Origin: an uncultured Tenacibaculum sp.
GTDB taxonomy: Bacteria > Bacteroidota > Bacteroidia > Flavobacteriales > Flavobacteriaceae
NCBI GenBank assembly: GCA_947497895.1
Contig: CANMIL010000009.1
Location: forward strand, 1-64,000
Length of the DNA: 64,000 nt
Reading direction: 5' to 3'
A program made the translations under genes and the position numbers. The notes under the pieces were generated by a model. That model saw only the letters and a list, made by a program, of their open reading frames with translations, did no database searches and had not been told where the DNA came from. This document shows positions 26,808 to 39,064 of the stretch, one piece after another. Numbering within the stretch: the stretch's first letter is position 1; each line of letters starts with the position of its first letter.

Positions 26808-29288
26808 ATGAAACTTAAAAATTGTTTTTTTGCAATCCTGTGTATATTTTTAATTGTAAATTCACAAGGACAGTCGATACAATCACCATCTGATTTTCTA
26901 GGCTATGAACTTGGAACTAGGTTTACCAGACATTACAAGGTTGTCGATTATTTTAAATATGTAAGTAAGTCTTTATCGAATGTGAAATTCGAGAAATATG
27001 GAGAAACTAATGAATTTAGGTCGCTTTTTTTGACATATCTTTCATCACAGAAGAACATCGATCGTTTAGATGAAATTAGAAAAAACAATCTTCAACAAAC
27101 AAATAATAAAACTAATACTTCTGAAAATATAGCTATCGTATGGTTGAGTTATAATGTGCATGGTAATGAGGCATCTGCAACAGAATCAGCCATGAAAACT
27201 TTGTATGAGTTGGTGACTTCAAAAAAGGAGTGGTTGGAAAACACGGTGGTTATTATGGATCCATGTCTAAATCCAGATGGGAGAGATCGTTATGTAAATT
27301 GGTATGATCAAGTTAAAAGTAATCCTTATGACATTAATAAGGTAGCTATAGAGCATAATGAACCATGGCCAGGAGGAAGACCAAATCATTATTTGTTTGA
27401 TTTAAATAGAGATTGGGCTTGGGCTTCGCAAGAAGAAACAAAAGCGCGTTTAAAACTATATCATAAATGGCTACCCCATATACATGTTGATTTTCATGAA
27501 CAAGGTATGGATGAGCCATATTACTTTGCACCGGCAGCAGAACCTTTTCATAAGGTTATTACCGATTGGCAAAGAGATTTTCAAACTCAAATAGGAAAAA
27601 ATCATATTAAGTATTTTGATAAGGAAGGATGGTTGTATTTTACTAAAGAGCGATTTGACTTGTTTTATCCAAGTTATGGTGATACTTATCCAACTTATTT
27701 AGGAGCAATTGGTATGACTTATGAGCAAGCAGGACATGGTGCTGGAGGTTTGGGCGTTTTTAATAATGAAAATGAAGTATTAACCTTAAAAAATAGAATA
27801 AAACATCATACAGTATCTGGTTTATCTACTGTAGAGATATCTTCTAAGAATGCAGAGAAATTAAATGTTGAGTTTAAAAAGTTTTTTAATAATGGATCTT
27901 TAAAGTATAAAAGTTATATTCTGAAGAATGATAATCCAGATAAAATAAATAGGTTAAGAGCGTTGTTAGATACGCATCATATTAGTTATGGCTCATGTAA
28001 AAAAGGAACGGTTAAAGGTTATGATTATAGCTCTCAAAAAGAAGGGAGAATGGAAGTTGATAAAAATGACCTAGTAATTAGTACAAATCAACCAAAAGGG
28101 AAAATGGTAAAAGCTTTATTTGAACCAAATCCTAAGTTGTCAGATTCTCTTACATATGACATCACAGCTTGGTCGTTACCTTATGCACATGGTATAAAAG
28201 CTATAGCTTCGAAAATCAATGTTACTTCTAGTGATTTTTCTGTTGAGGTGAAAACCCCCATTAAAGAGGGAAGAAAAGCCTATGCATATTTATCGAAGTG
28301 GAATAGTATGGAAGATGCTAAGTTTTTAAGTGCTCTTATAAAAAACAATATAAGAGTTCGCTTTTCCGAAGAAAGTTTTAAAATATCAGGAAAGAAATTT
28401 GATTCAGGTTCTTTAATTATACTTAGAGCAGATAACAACAAAGTGAAAGATTTTGATTCAAAAGTAGTGGCTTTGGCTAATGACTTAGGAAGAGCAGTTA
28501 CTCCAACTTTTTCTGGTTTTGTTGAATCTGGAAAAGATTTTGGATCGGGTACAGTAAAGCCAATTAATAAACAAAAGGTAGCAGTGTTAACCGGATCATC
28601 AGTTTCTTCATTAGGTTTAGGTGAAGTTTGGCATTTCTTTGAAAAGCAATTGAAATATCCATTGTTAAGAATAGATACAAGAACGTTTTCTCGAGTAGAT
28701 TTAAATAAAATAGACGTTTTAATTCTGCCAAATGGATATTACAAGAAAGTGCTTAATACGAAAAAATTGAAAGAATGGGTTCAGAAAGGTGGAACAGTAA
28801 TCGCTATAGGAAGTGCGTTAAATACTTTTGCGAATCAAAAAGGTTTTGCTCTTAAAACTAAAAAGACGGTAAAAAAAGACTCATTATCAGGTAGTTTGGT
28901 TCCTTACAACTTAAGAGAAAGAAAAAATATTGAAAATTTAATTACAGGAAGCATCTTTGAAAGTAAGGTAGATACAACACATCCACTTGCATTTGGATAT
29001 AAAAATTCGTATTTTTCATTAAAACTAACCAGTGAAGCGTATGCTTTTTTACCGAAAGGGAATAATGTGGCATATTTCGACTCAACTAGCAAGAATGTTG
29101 CTGGTTTCGCTGGAAATAAAGCATTGAAAAAAGTTCCTAAATCTTTGTTGTTTGGAGAAGAAAGAATAGGTAGAGGAAGTATTGTGTACATGGTGGACAA
29201 TCCACTCTTTAGATCATTTTGGGAAAATGGAAAGCTGTTTTTCGTAAACGCAGTGTTTATGGTAAATTCAGATGAGTTAAGAAATTAA
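26808..29288 (+). CDS. Secreted M14-family zinc carboxypeptidase
   Basis: I start at ATG 26808 (MKLKNCFFAIL), giving 826 residues with a clear signal peptide ending about SQG-QS; the longer frame adds 24 residues of non-signal sequence and crosses a promoter element. The N-terminal third is a zinc carboxypeptidase domain: NVHGNEAS carries the His and Glu zinc ligands, NPDGRDR and FDLNRDW the substrate and catalytic region, and VDFHEQG the third ligand. The C-terminal two thirds hold a Rossmann-like glutamine-amidotransferase-type fold (VAVLTGSS, LILPNGYY, GGTVIAIGSALN) found behind M14 domains in Bacteroidota. It probably digests extracellular or periplasmic peptides. No T9SS C-terminal domain is present. 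Confidence 0.9.
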   Translation: MKLKNCFFAILCIFLIVNSQGQSIQSPSDFLGYELGTRFTRHYKVVDYFKYVSKSLSNVKFEKYGETNEFRSLFLTYLSSQKNIDRLDEIRKNNLQQTNNKTNTSENIAIVWLSYNVHGNEASATESAMKTLYELVTSKKEWLENTVVIMDPCLNPDGRDRYVNWYDQVKSNPYDINKVAIEHNEPWPGGRPNHYLFDLNRDWAWASQEETKARLKLYHKWLPHIHVDFHEQGMDEPYYFAPAAEPFHKVITDWQRDFQTQIGKNHIKYFDKEGWLYFTKERFDLFYPSYGDTYPTYLGAIGMTYEQAGHGAGGLGVFNNENEVLTLKNRIKHHTVSGLSTVEISSKNAEKLNVEFKKFFNNGSLKYKSYILKNDNPDKINRLRALLDTHHISYGSCKKGTVKGYDYSSQKEGRMEVDKNDLVISTNQPKGKMVKALFEPNPKLSDSLTYDITAWSLPYAHGIKAIASKINVTSSDFSVEVKTPIKEGRKAYAYLSKWNSMEDAKFLSALIKNNIRVRFSEESFKISGKKFDSGSLIILRADNNKVKDFDSKVVALANDLGRAVTPTFSGFVESGKDFGSGTVKPINKQKVAVLTGSSVSSLGLGEVWHFFEKQLKYPLLRIDTRTFSRVDLNKIDVLILPNGYYKKVLNTKKLKEWVQKGGTVIAIGSALNTFANQKGFALKTKKTVKKDSLSGSLVPYNLRERKNIENLITGSIFESKVDTTHPLAFGYKNSYFSLKLTSEAYAFLPKGNNVAYFDSTSKNVAGFAGNKALKKVPKSLLFGEERIGRGSIVYMVDNPLFRSFWENGKLFFVNAVFMVNSDELRN

Positions 29289-29425
29289 AAATCTTACCAT
29301 TTTATCTATAAGATATAGAGTGAGTAAGCTCAATTGTTAATTACTTTGTTAACAAGAATAGCTAAGGGATTGTCGAATGCCATTAATGTTATTGTAATTT
29401 TAAACGTATTTCAAAGGAAAAGCCT

Positions 29426-30796
29426 ATGCCAGTATCAAAATTTGAATCAATGTTAAAGACGAATGATGTTTATTTTTTTGATGCCACAGAGTTTGAGGAA
29501 ATTATCGAACATTATTTAAATATAGGAAAGCATTCATTAGCTAAAAAAGCTGTTAAACTGGGATTAGAACAGCATCCTACGTCCATTCAATTGAAGCTAA
29601 TGCATATTGAACTATTGATTTTTGATGACAAATTAATCATAGCCGAACAATTATTAGCCGAAGTGGAGGCCGTGGAACCTCACAATGATGAAGTTTTTAT
29701 TCAAAGGGCAACCATATTGTCAAAGAATAAAAATCATGAAGAGGCAATTTTTGTGCTTAAATCGTCTTTAGAGTTTGTAAAAGACCCTGAAGATATTTGG
29801 TCAATGATTGGAATGGAGTATTTGTATTTAGATGATTTTGAAAATGCTCGTTTGAATTTTGCGAAGTGTATTGAAGTTGATTATGAAGACTATTCTTCTC
29901 TATATAATATAGTCTACTGCTTCGATATGCAGCAGAATAACGAAGACGCTATTAAATTTCTAAATGCTTATTTAGATAAAAATCCATATAGTGAAGTCGC
30001 TTGGCATCAAGTAGGAAGACAGTATTTCGAGATCGGTATGTATGAAGAGGCGTTGCAGTCTTTCGATTTTGCTGTAATTATTGATGATTCATTCATAGGA
30101 GGTTATTTAGAGAAAGCTAAAACTTTAGAAAAACTAAAAAGATACCAAGAAGCTATAGATAATTATTTAATTACATTAGAACTTGATGACCCTACTGCAT
30201 ACGCATATATCCGTATTGGAGAGTGTTATCAACAATTAGATAATATAGCGACAGCAATACATTTTTTCAAAAAGGCAGTACATGAAGATCCACTTTTAGA
30301 CAGAGGATGGATGCTTTTAACTTCAGCGTGTTACACTAATAAGAATTTTCCAAAAGCATTATATTACATAAATAAGGCTATTCAAATCGATGAAGCTAAT
30401 CCTTTATATTGGAGAAAGTATGGAGATATCAATTTAAAACTAAACTTTTATGAAGAAGCTGTAAAGGCATTTTATAAATGTATAGAGTTAAAAGATGATG
30501 CCATTGAAATTTATGTAGCACTTACTGATATTTTATTATTTTTAGGAGAATATAATGATGCTTTAGCAATTATGATAAAAGCAAAGAAAATATACAGAGA
30601 GTTTGCTGAAGTAGAATATAGGCTGTGCGGGCTATTTATGGTGTTAGGAAAAGAAGAATACAGCCTAACTCATTTAAAAAATGCACTTAGTATAGATTAT
30701 GAATATCATTTTATTATAAAAGATTTATTTCCTTCAGTGTTCCATAATTTGAGAATACAGGACACAATTACTCACTACAAGAAAGTTATTAAATAA
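29426..30796 (+). CDS. Tetratricopeptide repeat protein
   Basis: A 456-residue soluble protein made almost wholly of TPR helices, about ten repeats (for example YEEALQSFDFAVIIDDSF, YQEAIDNYLITLELDDP and FPKALYYINKAIQID). It is acidic, without signal peptide or membrane segment. Homologues are conserved in flavobacteria as cytosolic scaffold proteins without known partner. It stands alone ahead of a strong terminator. Confidence 0.85.
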   Translation: MPVSKFESMLKTNDVYFFDATEFEEIIEHYLNIGKHSLAKKAVKLGLEQHPTSIQLKLMHIELLIFDDKLIIAEQLLAEVEAVEPHNDEVFIQRATILSKNKNHEEAIFVLKSSLEFVKDPEDIWSMIGMEYLYLDDFENARLNFAKCIEVDYEDYSSLYNIVYCFDMQQNNEDAIKFLNAYLDKNPYSEVAWHQVGRQYFEIGMYEEALQSFDFAVIIDDSFIGGYLEKAKTLEKLKRYQEAIDNYLITLELDDPTAYAYIRIGECYQQLDNIATAIHFFKKAVHEDPLLDRGWMLLTSACYTNKNFPKALYYINKAIQIDEANPLYWRKYGDINLKLNFYEEAVKAFYKCIELKDDAIEIYVALTDILLFLGEYNDALAIMIKAKKIYREFAEVEYRLCGLFMVLGKEEYSLTHLKNALSIDYEYHFIIKDLFPSVFHNLRIQDTITHYKKVIK

Positions 30797-30821
30797 ACTT
30801 TTTAAACTCAAGCAAGTGACG

Positions 30822-30852
30822 AATCCTTTCTTTTTTAAGAAAGGATTTTTTT
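30822..30852 (+). terminator. Terminator of the TPR gene
   Basis: AATCCTTTCTT (30822-30832) and AAGAAAGGATT (30837-30847) pair perfectly around TTTT and run into seven T. Confidence 0.92.
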
Positions 30853-31127
30853 ATGGTAACTTACATGTTAATTAAAATTAAACATTTTATGTTTTCTATT
30901 TTGAGGAGCAATAAAACTAAAAAGAAGTGGTATTATTGTTTAAAAGACTAAATAAATTAACCAAAAAACATTATCGCTTATTTTTTTAAAATTAAGGGAG
31001 TTAGGACTCGAATGTTGAAGTTTGTAAATAGCTCTAAACCCAATATTTACAAAGGGTTTACGCGAAAACGATTTCGTTTTTTTTAGAAAAATCAAAGCAA
31101 AAAATAACTAGATTTGACAAACAGATT
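30853..31127 (+). other. pfkA leader region with alternative hairpins
   Basis: No ORF is seen. From 31021 two stems compete for overlapping sequence: TTTGTAAATA (31021-31030) with TATTTACAAA (31044-31053), and TAAACCC (31035-31041) with GGGTTTA (31054-31060). They are followed by a weak hairpin AAAACG-ATTT-CGTTTT (31065-31080) and a run of T. This resembles an attenuator, but a promoter-like TAGATTTG lies downstream at 31109, so the leader may not be transcribed. Confidence 0.45.
31109..31116 (+). promoter_or_regulatory. pfkA promoter -7 element
   Basis: TAGATTTG fits TAnnTTTG and ends 11 bases before the ATG at 31128. No -33 TTG is visible at the usual distance. Confidence 0.4.
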
Positions 31128-33163
<2,036 letters not shown>

Positions 33164-33184
33164 ACATATATAGTAAATTTGTTC

Positions 33185-33220
33185 AAAACTGGTAGGAATT
33201 CTTTTCTTACCAGTTTTTTT
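33185..33220 (+). terminator. Terminator of the pfkA-gapA operon
   Basis: AAAACTGGTAGG (33185-33196) pairs with CTTACCAGTTTT (33206-33217) with one G-U, followed by T residues. Confidence 0.9.
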
Positions 33221-33234
33221 GTTTTTATATAGTT

Positions 33235-33242
33235 TATATTTG
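33235..33242 (+). promoter_or_regulatory. Promoter -7 element of the second gap gene
   Basis: TATATTTG fits TAnnTTTG, about 84 bases before the ATG at 33326, just after the gapA terminator. The nearest TTG is only 13 bases upstream, shorter than usual. Confidence 0.45.
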
Positions 33243-33325
33243 TACTCCTTAAAAAATGAGGGATAAAGACTTGATTTTGTCAAGGCTTATTACAAGGGGT
33301 AAATAAGATAAATTAAAAAAGGGAC

Positions 33326-34318
33326 ATGATAAAAGTTGGGATCAACGGTTTTGGTAGAATTGGAAGAATAGCACTCCGTTCTATAACTCTCAGAGATAAT
33401 ATCGAGGTAGTAGCTATTAATGATTTAGTAGATGTAGATTATTTAGCCTATTTATTGAAATATGATTCAGTTCATGGTCGCTTTCCAGGGACAGTAGAAG
33501 TTAAGGGTGATAACTTAGTCGTTAATGGAAAAGAAATTAGAGTTACAGGAGAAAAAAAACCTGAGAATATTAAATGGGACGACGTTCATGTTGATTATGT
33601 AATTGAATCTACTGGACATTTTACTGATAAAGAGAAAGCATCGCTTCATTTAAAGGCAGGTGCAAAAAAGGTGATTATTTCTGCTCCTTCGAAAGATGCA
33701 AAAATGTATGTGATGGGAGTGAATCATGAAGAATTAACTTCGGATGAAATTGTGTTTTCTAATGCTTCGTGTACAACCAATTGTTTAGCTCCTGTAGCAA
33801 AAATAATCAATGATAATTTTGGATTGAAAGAAGGATTAATGACAACCGTTCATTCCTCAACATCCTCTCAAAATGCGGTTGATGGTCCTAACAAGAAATG
33901 GAGAAGAGGTAGAACTTTAACGAATAATATAATCCCAACAAGTACAAGTGCAGCCAGTGCAGTAACCAAGGTAATACCTGAGTTGGAAGGTAAGTTAACT
34001 GGAATGGCAGTGAGAGTACCTATTCCTAATGTGTCATTAATCGATTTAACATTTAGAACAGAAAAGGCGACTTCATTAAAAGAAATCTTAGCGACATTTG
34101 AAAAGGCTTCAAAAGAAGAATTTAAAGGAATTCTTGGATATACTGAAGATGAGGTGGTTTCTCAAGATTTTGTTTCAGAGCCTAGGACTTCCGTAATTGA
34201 TGCCGATGCTTGTTTAGAATTAAATGAAAATTTTTTCAAAGTGATTTCTTGGTACGATAATGAATTTGGGTATGCTACTAAAATTGTAGATTTAGTGTTG
34301 CACTCATCTACCTTATAA
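33326..34318 (+). CDS. Second, divergent type I glyceraldehyde-3-phosphate dehydrogenase
   Basis: A 330-residue paralogue of the gene upstream. Rossmann motif ([10 protein letters not shown]), catalytic C149 and H176 are kept, so it should bind NAD and an aldehyde. Two phosphate-site motifs differ from canonical: HATTATQ has become HSSTSSQ (176-182) and SSTGAAKA has become TSTSAASA, replacing the conserved Gly and Lys; GGR has become RGR. It has its own promoter element and terminator. It may work in the opposite direction, under other conditions or on another aldehyde; the sequence does not decide. Confidence 0.9.
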   Translation: MIKVGINGFGRIGRIALRSITLRDNIEVVAINDLVDVDYLAYLLKYDSVHGRFPGTVEVKGDNLVVNGKEIRVTGEKKPENIKWDDVHVDYVIESTGHFTDKEKASLHLKAGAKKVIISAPSKDAKMYVMGVNHEELTSDEIVFSNASCTTNCLAPVAKIINDNFGLKEGLMTTVHSSTSSQNAVDGPNKKWRRGRTLTNNIIPTSTSAASAVTKVIPELEGKLTGMAVRVPIPNVSLIDLTFRTEKATSLKEILATFEKASKEEFKGILGYTEDEVVSQDFVSEPRTSVIDADACLELNENFFKVISWYDNEFGYATKIVDLVLHSSTL

Positions 34319-34348
34319 ATCTTTTGAATAACAATAATTGCAATATTT

Positions 34349-34371
34349 CCCACTTTCATGTGGGTTTTTTT
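34349..34371 (+). terminator. Terminator of the second gap gene
   Basis: CCCAC (34349-34353) and GTGGG (34360-34364) around TTTCAT, then seven T. Confidence 0.8.
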
Positions 34372-34397
34372 ATATGTTAAGTTTAGAAAGACAGAAT

Positions 34398-34430
34398 AAA
34401 AAATGCCAAGAGAACTATTCACTTGACATT
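34398..34430 (-). terminator. Terminator of ridA
   Basis: AATGCCAAG (34402-34410) and CTTGACATT (34422-34430) pair except for one position; the minus strand continues with a T tract. It lies 35 bases past the ridA stop. Confidence 0.75.
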
Positions 34431-34464
34431 TTAAATATTGTTGTTTTAATGGAATTATTAGCGA

Positions 34465-34845
34465 TTATCTAATAGCAATCATACTAATTTCTACGTTCAC
34501 AAATTTCGGAAGATTGGCTACTTCAACAGTTTCTCTAGCTGGAGCTGTATCTTCATTGAAATATTGACCATATACTTCATTAATCTTTGAGAAATTATTC
34601 ATGTCAGAAATGAAAATAGAAGTTTTTACTACATTTTCAAAGTTCATATTTGCTGCAGCTAAAACCTCTTTCATATTTTCCATAACCTGTTTAGTTTCTG
34701 CCTCAATTGAATCTAATACCAGTTCTCCAGATTCTGGATTAATAGCAATTTGTCCAGAAGTATAAAGCGTATCTCCTTTTAAAACCGCCTGGTTATATGG
34801 ACCAATTGGTTGAGGTGCTTTGGTAGTTGTAATAATTTCTTTCAT
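34465..34845 (-). CDS. ridA: RidA family enamine/imine deaminase
   Basis: A 126-residue cytosolic protein that hydrolyses reactive enamine and imine intermediates released by PLP enzymes. The N-terminal APQPIGPYNQAV, the SGQIAINPESGEL strand and the C-terminal substrate-binding PARETVEVANLPK with the catalytic-site Arg are intact. It lies 127 bases behind lptD on the same strand, so may share its transcript, and it has its own terminator. Confidence 0.95.
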   Translation of the reverse strand: MKEIITTTKAPQPIGPYNQAVLKGDTLYTSGQIAINPESGELVLDSIEAETKQVMENMKEVLAAANMNFENVVKTSIFISDMNNFSKINEVYGQYFNEDTAPARETVEVANLPKFVNVEISMIAIR

Positions 34846-34972
34846 CTGTATGTCGTTTTATAATTTAAATCAGATGTAGCCTTAATTTCTTGTGTAAAAA
34901 TGAATTATGGCTAATGAGATTTTCGATTAGTTACATTTAAAGTTTTATGGCTTCTAAATTAAGAAGAATAGA

Positions 34973-37675
34973 TTAGAACAACACTCTATCTGGTGGTTTA
35001 TTCTTATCCCATTTTAAATCGCTCATTACAGAAGATTTTACTCCAATAAAGAAATAATAGGCTGAATTTACACCAAAAGGAGTCCAGTTAAAGTTAAATC
35101 TCCAACTATCTAAATCTCTTGAAAAATTCAGTCGAGTAAATGTAAAAGCATTATTTTCAATATCATATCCTGAAGAAAAGCCTACTTTCCATTTTGGAGA
35201 AAGTTCAACATTACCGCTAAACATGAGTGAATGGTTTCCAATACCTGAGTTTGTTCCTATGCTACTATAATTCATAGCATATACTAAATTTAAGCTCCAA
35301 GGTATCTTGGCATTGTAAAGTTTGGCCACTTTTGTTTTAGAAGAATTATCTTGTCTACCTCCAATTCCATTATTACCAAAGCCATTGGTGTTCGGAATAT
35401 CTTGTCCAAAAACATCAGGTGTGTTTTGAGCTCCATTACCATTAGTTTCTTCTTCCTTTTCCCCATCTTCCTTTTTCTCAAAATCTTTGCTTGAAAGTGA
35501 GTAGTTTGCAGTAACACCTAAGTTTTCAAGTTTAAAAATACTCGGATTAAATTTATTAATCAATTGTCCCTTGTCGTTTCTTTGATAGGGTTGAAACGTA
35601 GCATTAACATTCAAGGCAAGTTTGTCCTTGAACAAGCGTGTTCCTGCACTAGAATTAAGAGAGCTCCATCGTAAACTATCAGCAGCGATATTATAACTGG
35701 TGCTGAAGTTCAAGTTATTTAGAATAGTCACTTTTTTATCTTCTTCGTCACTATCGGGATCTTTTGGTGCGACCTTCGCTTCTAGAACGTTGTTAACCGA
35801 AATACCAATAGAGTTAGATAGCCCTGCACCTGGAACACCATAAATTCCTCCTTCAAAAGGAGAGTAAGTTAGAAAATCAGTAGCAACACTACTTTGTTGT
35901 ACTTGTAAATTATGAGCATCAGCAAAATTTGGTCTATATCCATAGGAAATAGTCGGTCTTATGGTATGACGAATCGCTTTTAAACGTCCCTTCTTAAAAT
36001 TAAATGTTCCATAAATATTTGTCGACATCGAAGCTCCAAAATTGTATTCGTGAAATCTTGTGAATCCTCTGAGGGTATCATTAACGACGGCACCTAGGTT
36101 TCCTTGGCTGTTGGTGATATTTGGATCGTAACGCTTTCTAATTTGCCTGAAATACCAAACATCTTTATAGTTTACAGAAGGAGATAAGGTAAAATACTTG
36201 AACGCCTTTATATTAGTACTTGTACTTAAGTTATGTTGTATTCCAGCTTGCGCTTCTCTGAACATTTTTTCAGTAAAAAATTCCTCATCAGTAGTGTTAA
36301 TACTATACTGACCACTCATACTATAGTTCAATCCCATTTTCTGAATAGGATTCTTTTTTACGCCTCCTTTTCCTGCAAATGGGAAAATTCTGTCCATATT
36401 TAATTGCAGTGATGGAAAGGTCATCGTAATGGTATTGGTGTTGGTGTTTTGCTGATGAGTGGCAGTAACATTCATATTGAATGGAGTTCCTACAAACTTT
36501 TTATAATATGAAATAGATGAACTTAATGTATTATTCAACCTTTGAGAATTATTAAATTCATTTAAGGATTGACTGTAATACTGACTACTACCTAAGTTCA
36601 CAGATGCAGAAAATCGAGAGTTAGGGCTAGATTTAGCATCTTGACTATGACTCCATCTAACGTTAAAGTTTGAGGATTTACTATAGCCACTCAATCCACG
36701 GATTCCTTGAATAATATTTTCAAATCGTACACTAAAATTTCCACTAAATTTATAACGAACGTAATAATTCGAATCAGTTCTAAGTCCCCAACTTCCATTG
36801 GTATAAACATCACCTAAAACCGTTAAATCAAAATAATCATTTACCGCAAAATAATATCCTCCATTTTGTAAGAAAAAACCTTGGCTATTACTATCTCCCC
36901 AAGTTGGAATTATAAAACCTGAACTTCTTTTGTCTGTTAAAGGAAAGTAGGCAAAAGGTAAATATATTGGTGTTGGAACATCGGCCAATACTAAATTACT
37001 TCCACCAACGATTATTTTTTTCCCAGGTACTAATTTGGCTTTGTCCGTTGCAATATAATAGTCTGGTATTTCCTTTTGAGAAGTCGTAAAACGGAGTTTA
37101 CGCATATATATGGTAGAGTCATTAACCCGTTTTGTTTTTGTTCCATAAGTAATAATATCACTTTGAACCGTTTTTACACCATATATTAAAGCCTTTTTAG
37201 TTTTGAAGTTAAAAAGGATGGAGTCTTGCTCACTCTCTTGAGCTCCCTGTTTAAATTGTGGTCTTTGATGATATCCTAAGCTATCTTTAATACCTTTCGC
37301 ATAAACTGTGTTGTTTTTATAATCCAAAATAATAATTCCAGCCTGCAAATCCATATCGGTATACGTTACTCTCGCTTTGTTATAAAGTGTAATGGTCTTG
37401 TTTTTGGCATCTTGAATTGTATAATCTTCAGCATCATGCGTTATAATTCCGTCAATTACTTCCTTTGGTTTTGCAATAGAGTCATTTGGAATAGAATCTT
37501 TCGATGGTTTTATTGCGTCTTTTAAGTTTCTGCTAAAAACAGTATCTTTTGCAATATTTAAAGTATCTTTTGTTTTTTTTGTAGGGTTATTTTGTGAACT
37601 CAAATCTTGAGAATAACCTTGGTGAAAGCTAAGAAAACTTAAAAATAAAAGTATGTAAGTTAGATTTGTTCGCAA
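34973..37675 (-). CDS. lptD: LPS-assembly protein LptD (OstA), Bacteroidota type
   Basis: A 900-residue outer-membrane protein that inserts lipopolysaccharide into the outer leaflet. The signal peptide ends about GYS-QD. Residues about 75-180 form the OstA-like beta jelly roll (DAEDYTIQDAKNKTITLYN, then AKGIKD), followed by a central LptD barrel (residues about 220-880; FIIPTWGDSNSQGFF early) with alternating aromatic strands. A low-complexity Asn/Gly and Lys/Glu insert lies near 730-780. It is divergent from the amidase gene and precedes ridA. Bacteroidota forms are larger than those of Proteobacteria, as here. Confidence 0.92.
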   Translation of the reverse strand: MRTNLTYILLFLSFLSFHQGYSQDLSSQNNPTKKTKDTLNIAKDTVFSRNLKDAIKPSKDSIPNDSIAKPKEVIDGIITHDAEDYTIQDAKNKTITLYNKARVTYTDMDLQAGIIILDYKNNTVYAKGIKDSLGYHQRPQFKQGAQESEQDSILFNFKTKKALIYGVKTVQSDIITYGTKTKRVNDSTIYMRKLRFTTSQKEIPDYYIATDKAKLVPGKKIIVGGSNLVLADVPTPIYLPFAYFPLTDKRSSGFIIPTWGDSNSQGFFLQNGGYYFAVNDYFDLTVLGDVYTNGSWGLRTDSNYYVRYKFSGNFSVRFENIIQGIRGLSGYSKSSNFNVRWSHSQDAKSSPNSRFSASVNLGSSQYYSQSLNEFNNSQRLNNTLSSSISYYKKFVGTPFNMNVTATHQQNTNTNTITMTFPSLQLNMDRIFPFAGKGGVKKNPIQKMGLNYSMSGQYSINTTDEEFFTEKMFREAQAGIQHNLSTSTNIKAFKYFTLSPSVNYKDVWYFRQIRKRYDPNITNSQGNLGAVVNDTLRGFTRFHEYNFGASMSTNIYGTFNFKKGRLKAIRHTIRPTISYGYRPNFADAHNLQVQQSSVATDFLTYSPFEGGIYGVPGAGLSNSIGISVNNVLEAKVAPKDPDSDEEDKKVTILNNLNFSTSYNIAADSLRWSSLNSSAGTRLFKDKLALNVNATFQPYQRNDKGQLINKFNPSIFKLENLGVTANYSLSSKDFEKKEDGEKEEETNGNGAQNTPDVFGQDIPNTNGFGNNGIGGRQDNSSKTKVAKLYNAKIPWSLNLVYAMNYSSIGTNSGIGNHSLMFSGNVELSPKWKVGFSSGYDIENNAFTFTRLNFSRDLDSWRFNFNWTPFGVNSAYYFFIGVKSSVMSDLKWDKNKPPDRVLF

Positions 37676-37767
37676 TACTATAAATACTATTTTTGTGTTA
37701 AATTAAAATTATGGCTTACTATTTGAGTATACAAATTTTAAACGCCAAAATTACTTAAAAATAATTG

Positions 37768-38997
37768 ATGAGAATCTTAAAATTCAGCAAATATATTATC
37801 AAAGAGTTAAGTTTTATCCTTTTTTTAGCATTTACCTTTTGTTCTGTTGTAACAACTGTGAATGCTCAGAAAAAATATACCGTTGTTTTAGATGCTGGGC
37901 ATGGAGGTAAAGATTATGGTGCTTCAAGGGGTGGATATATAGAGAAAAAAATAGCTTTAAAATTGGCTCTTAAAACAGGTGAAATTCTCAAAAACGAGAA
38001 AGATTTAAATATTCTTTTCACAAGAAAGAAAGATGTTTTTATAGAGCTTCACAATAGAGCTAGAATAGCAAATGAAAAGAATGCTGATTTATTTGTTTCA
38101 ATTCACTGTAATGCAAATAATTCAAGTAAGCCTCATGGTGCAGAAACCTATGTTCTGGGATTAAGAGGTAATAAAGAAAATTTGGAGATCGTTAAAAAAG
38201 AGAATGAAGTTATTTTATTAGAGGATGATTACAAAAAGAACTATGACTATGATCCTAATTCCCCAGAAACCGTAATTGCATTATCGGTGCTACAAGAGGA
38301 AAATTTAGATATGAGTTTGGCATTTGGTGGACTTGTACAGAGAAATTTTAGAGGAATTAGACGATATGATAGAAAAGTAAAACAGGCTAACTTCTTAGTA
38401 TTAAGAGAAACTGTAATGCCAAGTGTTTTGATAGAATTAGGCTTTATATCAAATAAAGCTGAAGGGTATTTTTTGAACTCTAAAGCAGGTCAGTCTAAAA
38501 TGGCAAAGGCTATTGCGGAAGCCATTAAAAAGTACATTAAACAAATAAAAATAAATTCAGTTGGAGATGTTCCAGTAGTGTCAACAGAGAAGAAACAAGT
38601 AAAAACAGAGTCTGTTGAAAAGAAAACAAAACCAGTAACGAAAAAAGACGAACCCAAAAAGGTAGTAGTCAAGAATACCGAAGAAAAGAAAAAGAAGAAA
38701 GAGGTAGTTAAGAAAGAGGTAATAACAAAGAAAACAGAGAAAGGAGTACACTTCAGAGTCCAAATTGCTGCATCGAGAAGTAAACTTTCGAAGAGTTTCA
38801 ATTTTAAAGGATTGAATAATGTTGAATCACTTTTTATAGGAGGGTATCATAAATATTATTATGGTAAAACTTCTGACTTTCAAGAGGTAAAGCGTATGCA
38901 AGGGAAGGCCCGAGCAGTTGGTCATAAAGGAGCTTTTGTTGTAGCATTTAAAGATGGCGAAAAAATCTCTGTAAAGGAAGCTCTTAATTCTTTGTAA
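37768..38997 (+). CDS. N-acetylmuramoyl-L-alanine amidase with SPOR-like tail
   Basis: I use ATG 37768; the frame could begin at TTG three bases earlier. The 409-residue protein has an N-terminal signal peptide (ends about VNA-QK), an Amidase_3 domain (about 36-255) with the zinc motifs LDAGHGGKDYGA, the Glu in YIEKK, SIHCNAN and the catalytic Glu in LIELGFISN. A Lys/Glu/Val-rich linker of about 60 residues follows, then a C-terminal fold with FRVQIAASRSKL typical of SPOR-like peptidoglycan binding. It should cleave septal peptidoglycan. It is 70 bases before the MlaD-like gene. Confidence 0.92.
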   Translation: MRILKFSKYIIKELSFILFLAFTFCSVVTTVNAQKKYTVVLDAGHGGKDYGASRGGYIEKKIALKLALKTGEILKNEKDLNILFTRKKDVFIELHNRARIANEKNADLFVSIHCNANNSSKPHGAETYVLGLRGNKENLEIVKKENEVILLEDDYKKNYDYDPNSPETVIALSVLQEENLDMSLAFGGLVQRNFRGIRRYDRKVKQANFLVLRETVMPSVLIELGFISNKAEGYFLNSKAGQSKMAKAIAEAIKKYIKQIKINSVGDVPVVSTEKKQVKTESVEKKTKPVTKKDEPKKVVVKNTEEKKKKKEVVKKEVITKKTEKGVHFRVQIAASRSKLSKSFNFKGLNNVESLFIGGYHKYYYGKTSDFQEVKRMQGKARAVGHKGAFVVAFKDGEKISVKEALNSL

Positions 38998-39064
38998 TTT
39001 AGATCAAATCTACATACTAACTACCAAAAATAATTGTTATTTTCGCTTGTAATAATCATTTTGC

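Noticed and set aside
31021..31060. H-type pseudoknot upstream of pfkA
   Set aside because: The loop needed to span the 10-bp first stem has zero length, so both stems cannot form together; alternative hairpins fit better.
30961..31127. Small ORF or ncRNA gene before pfkA
   Set aside because: No start with a plausible frame and no convincing promoter upstream of the structured segment.
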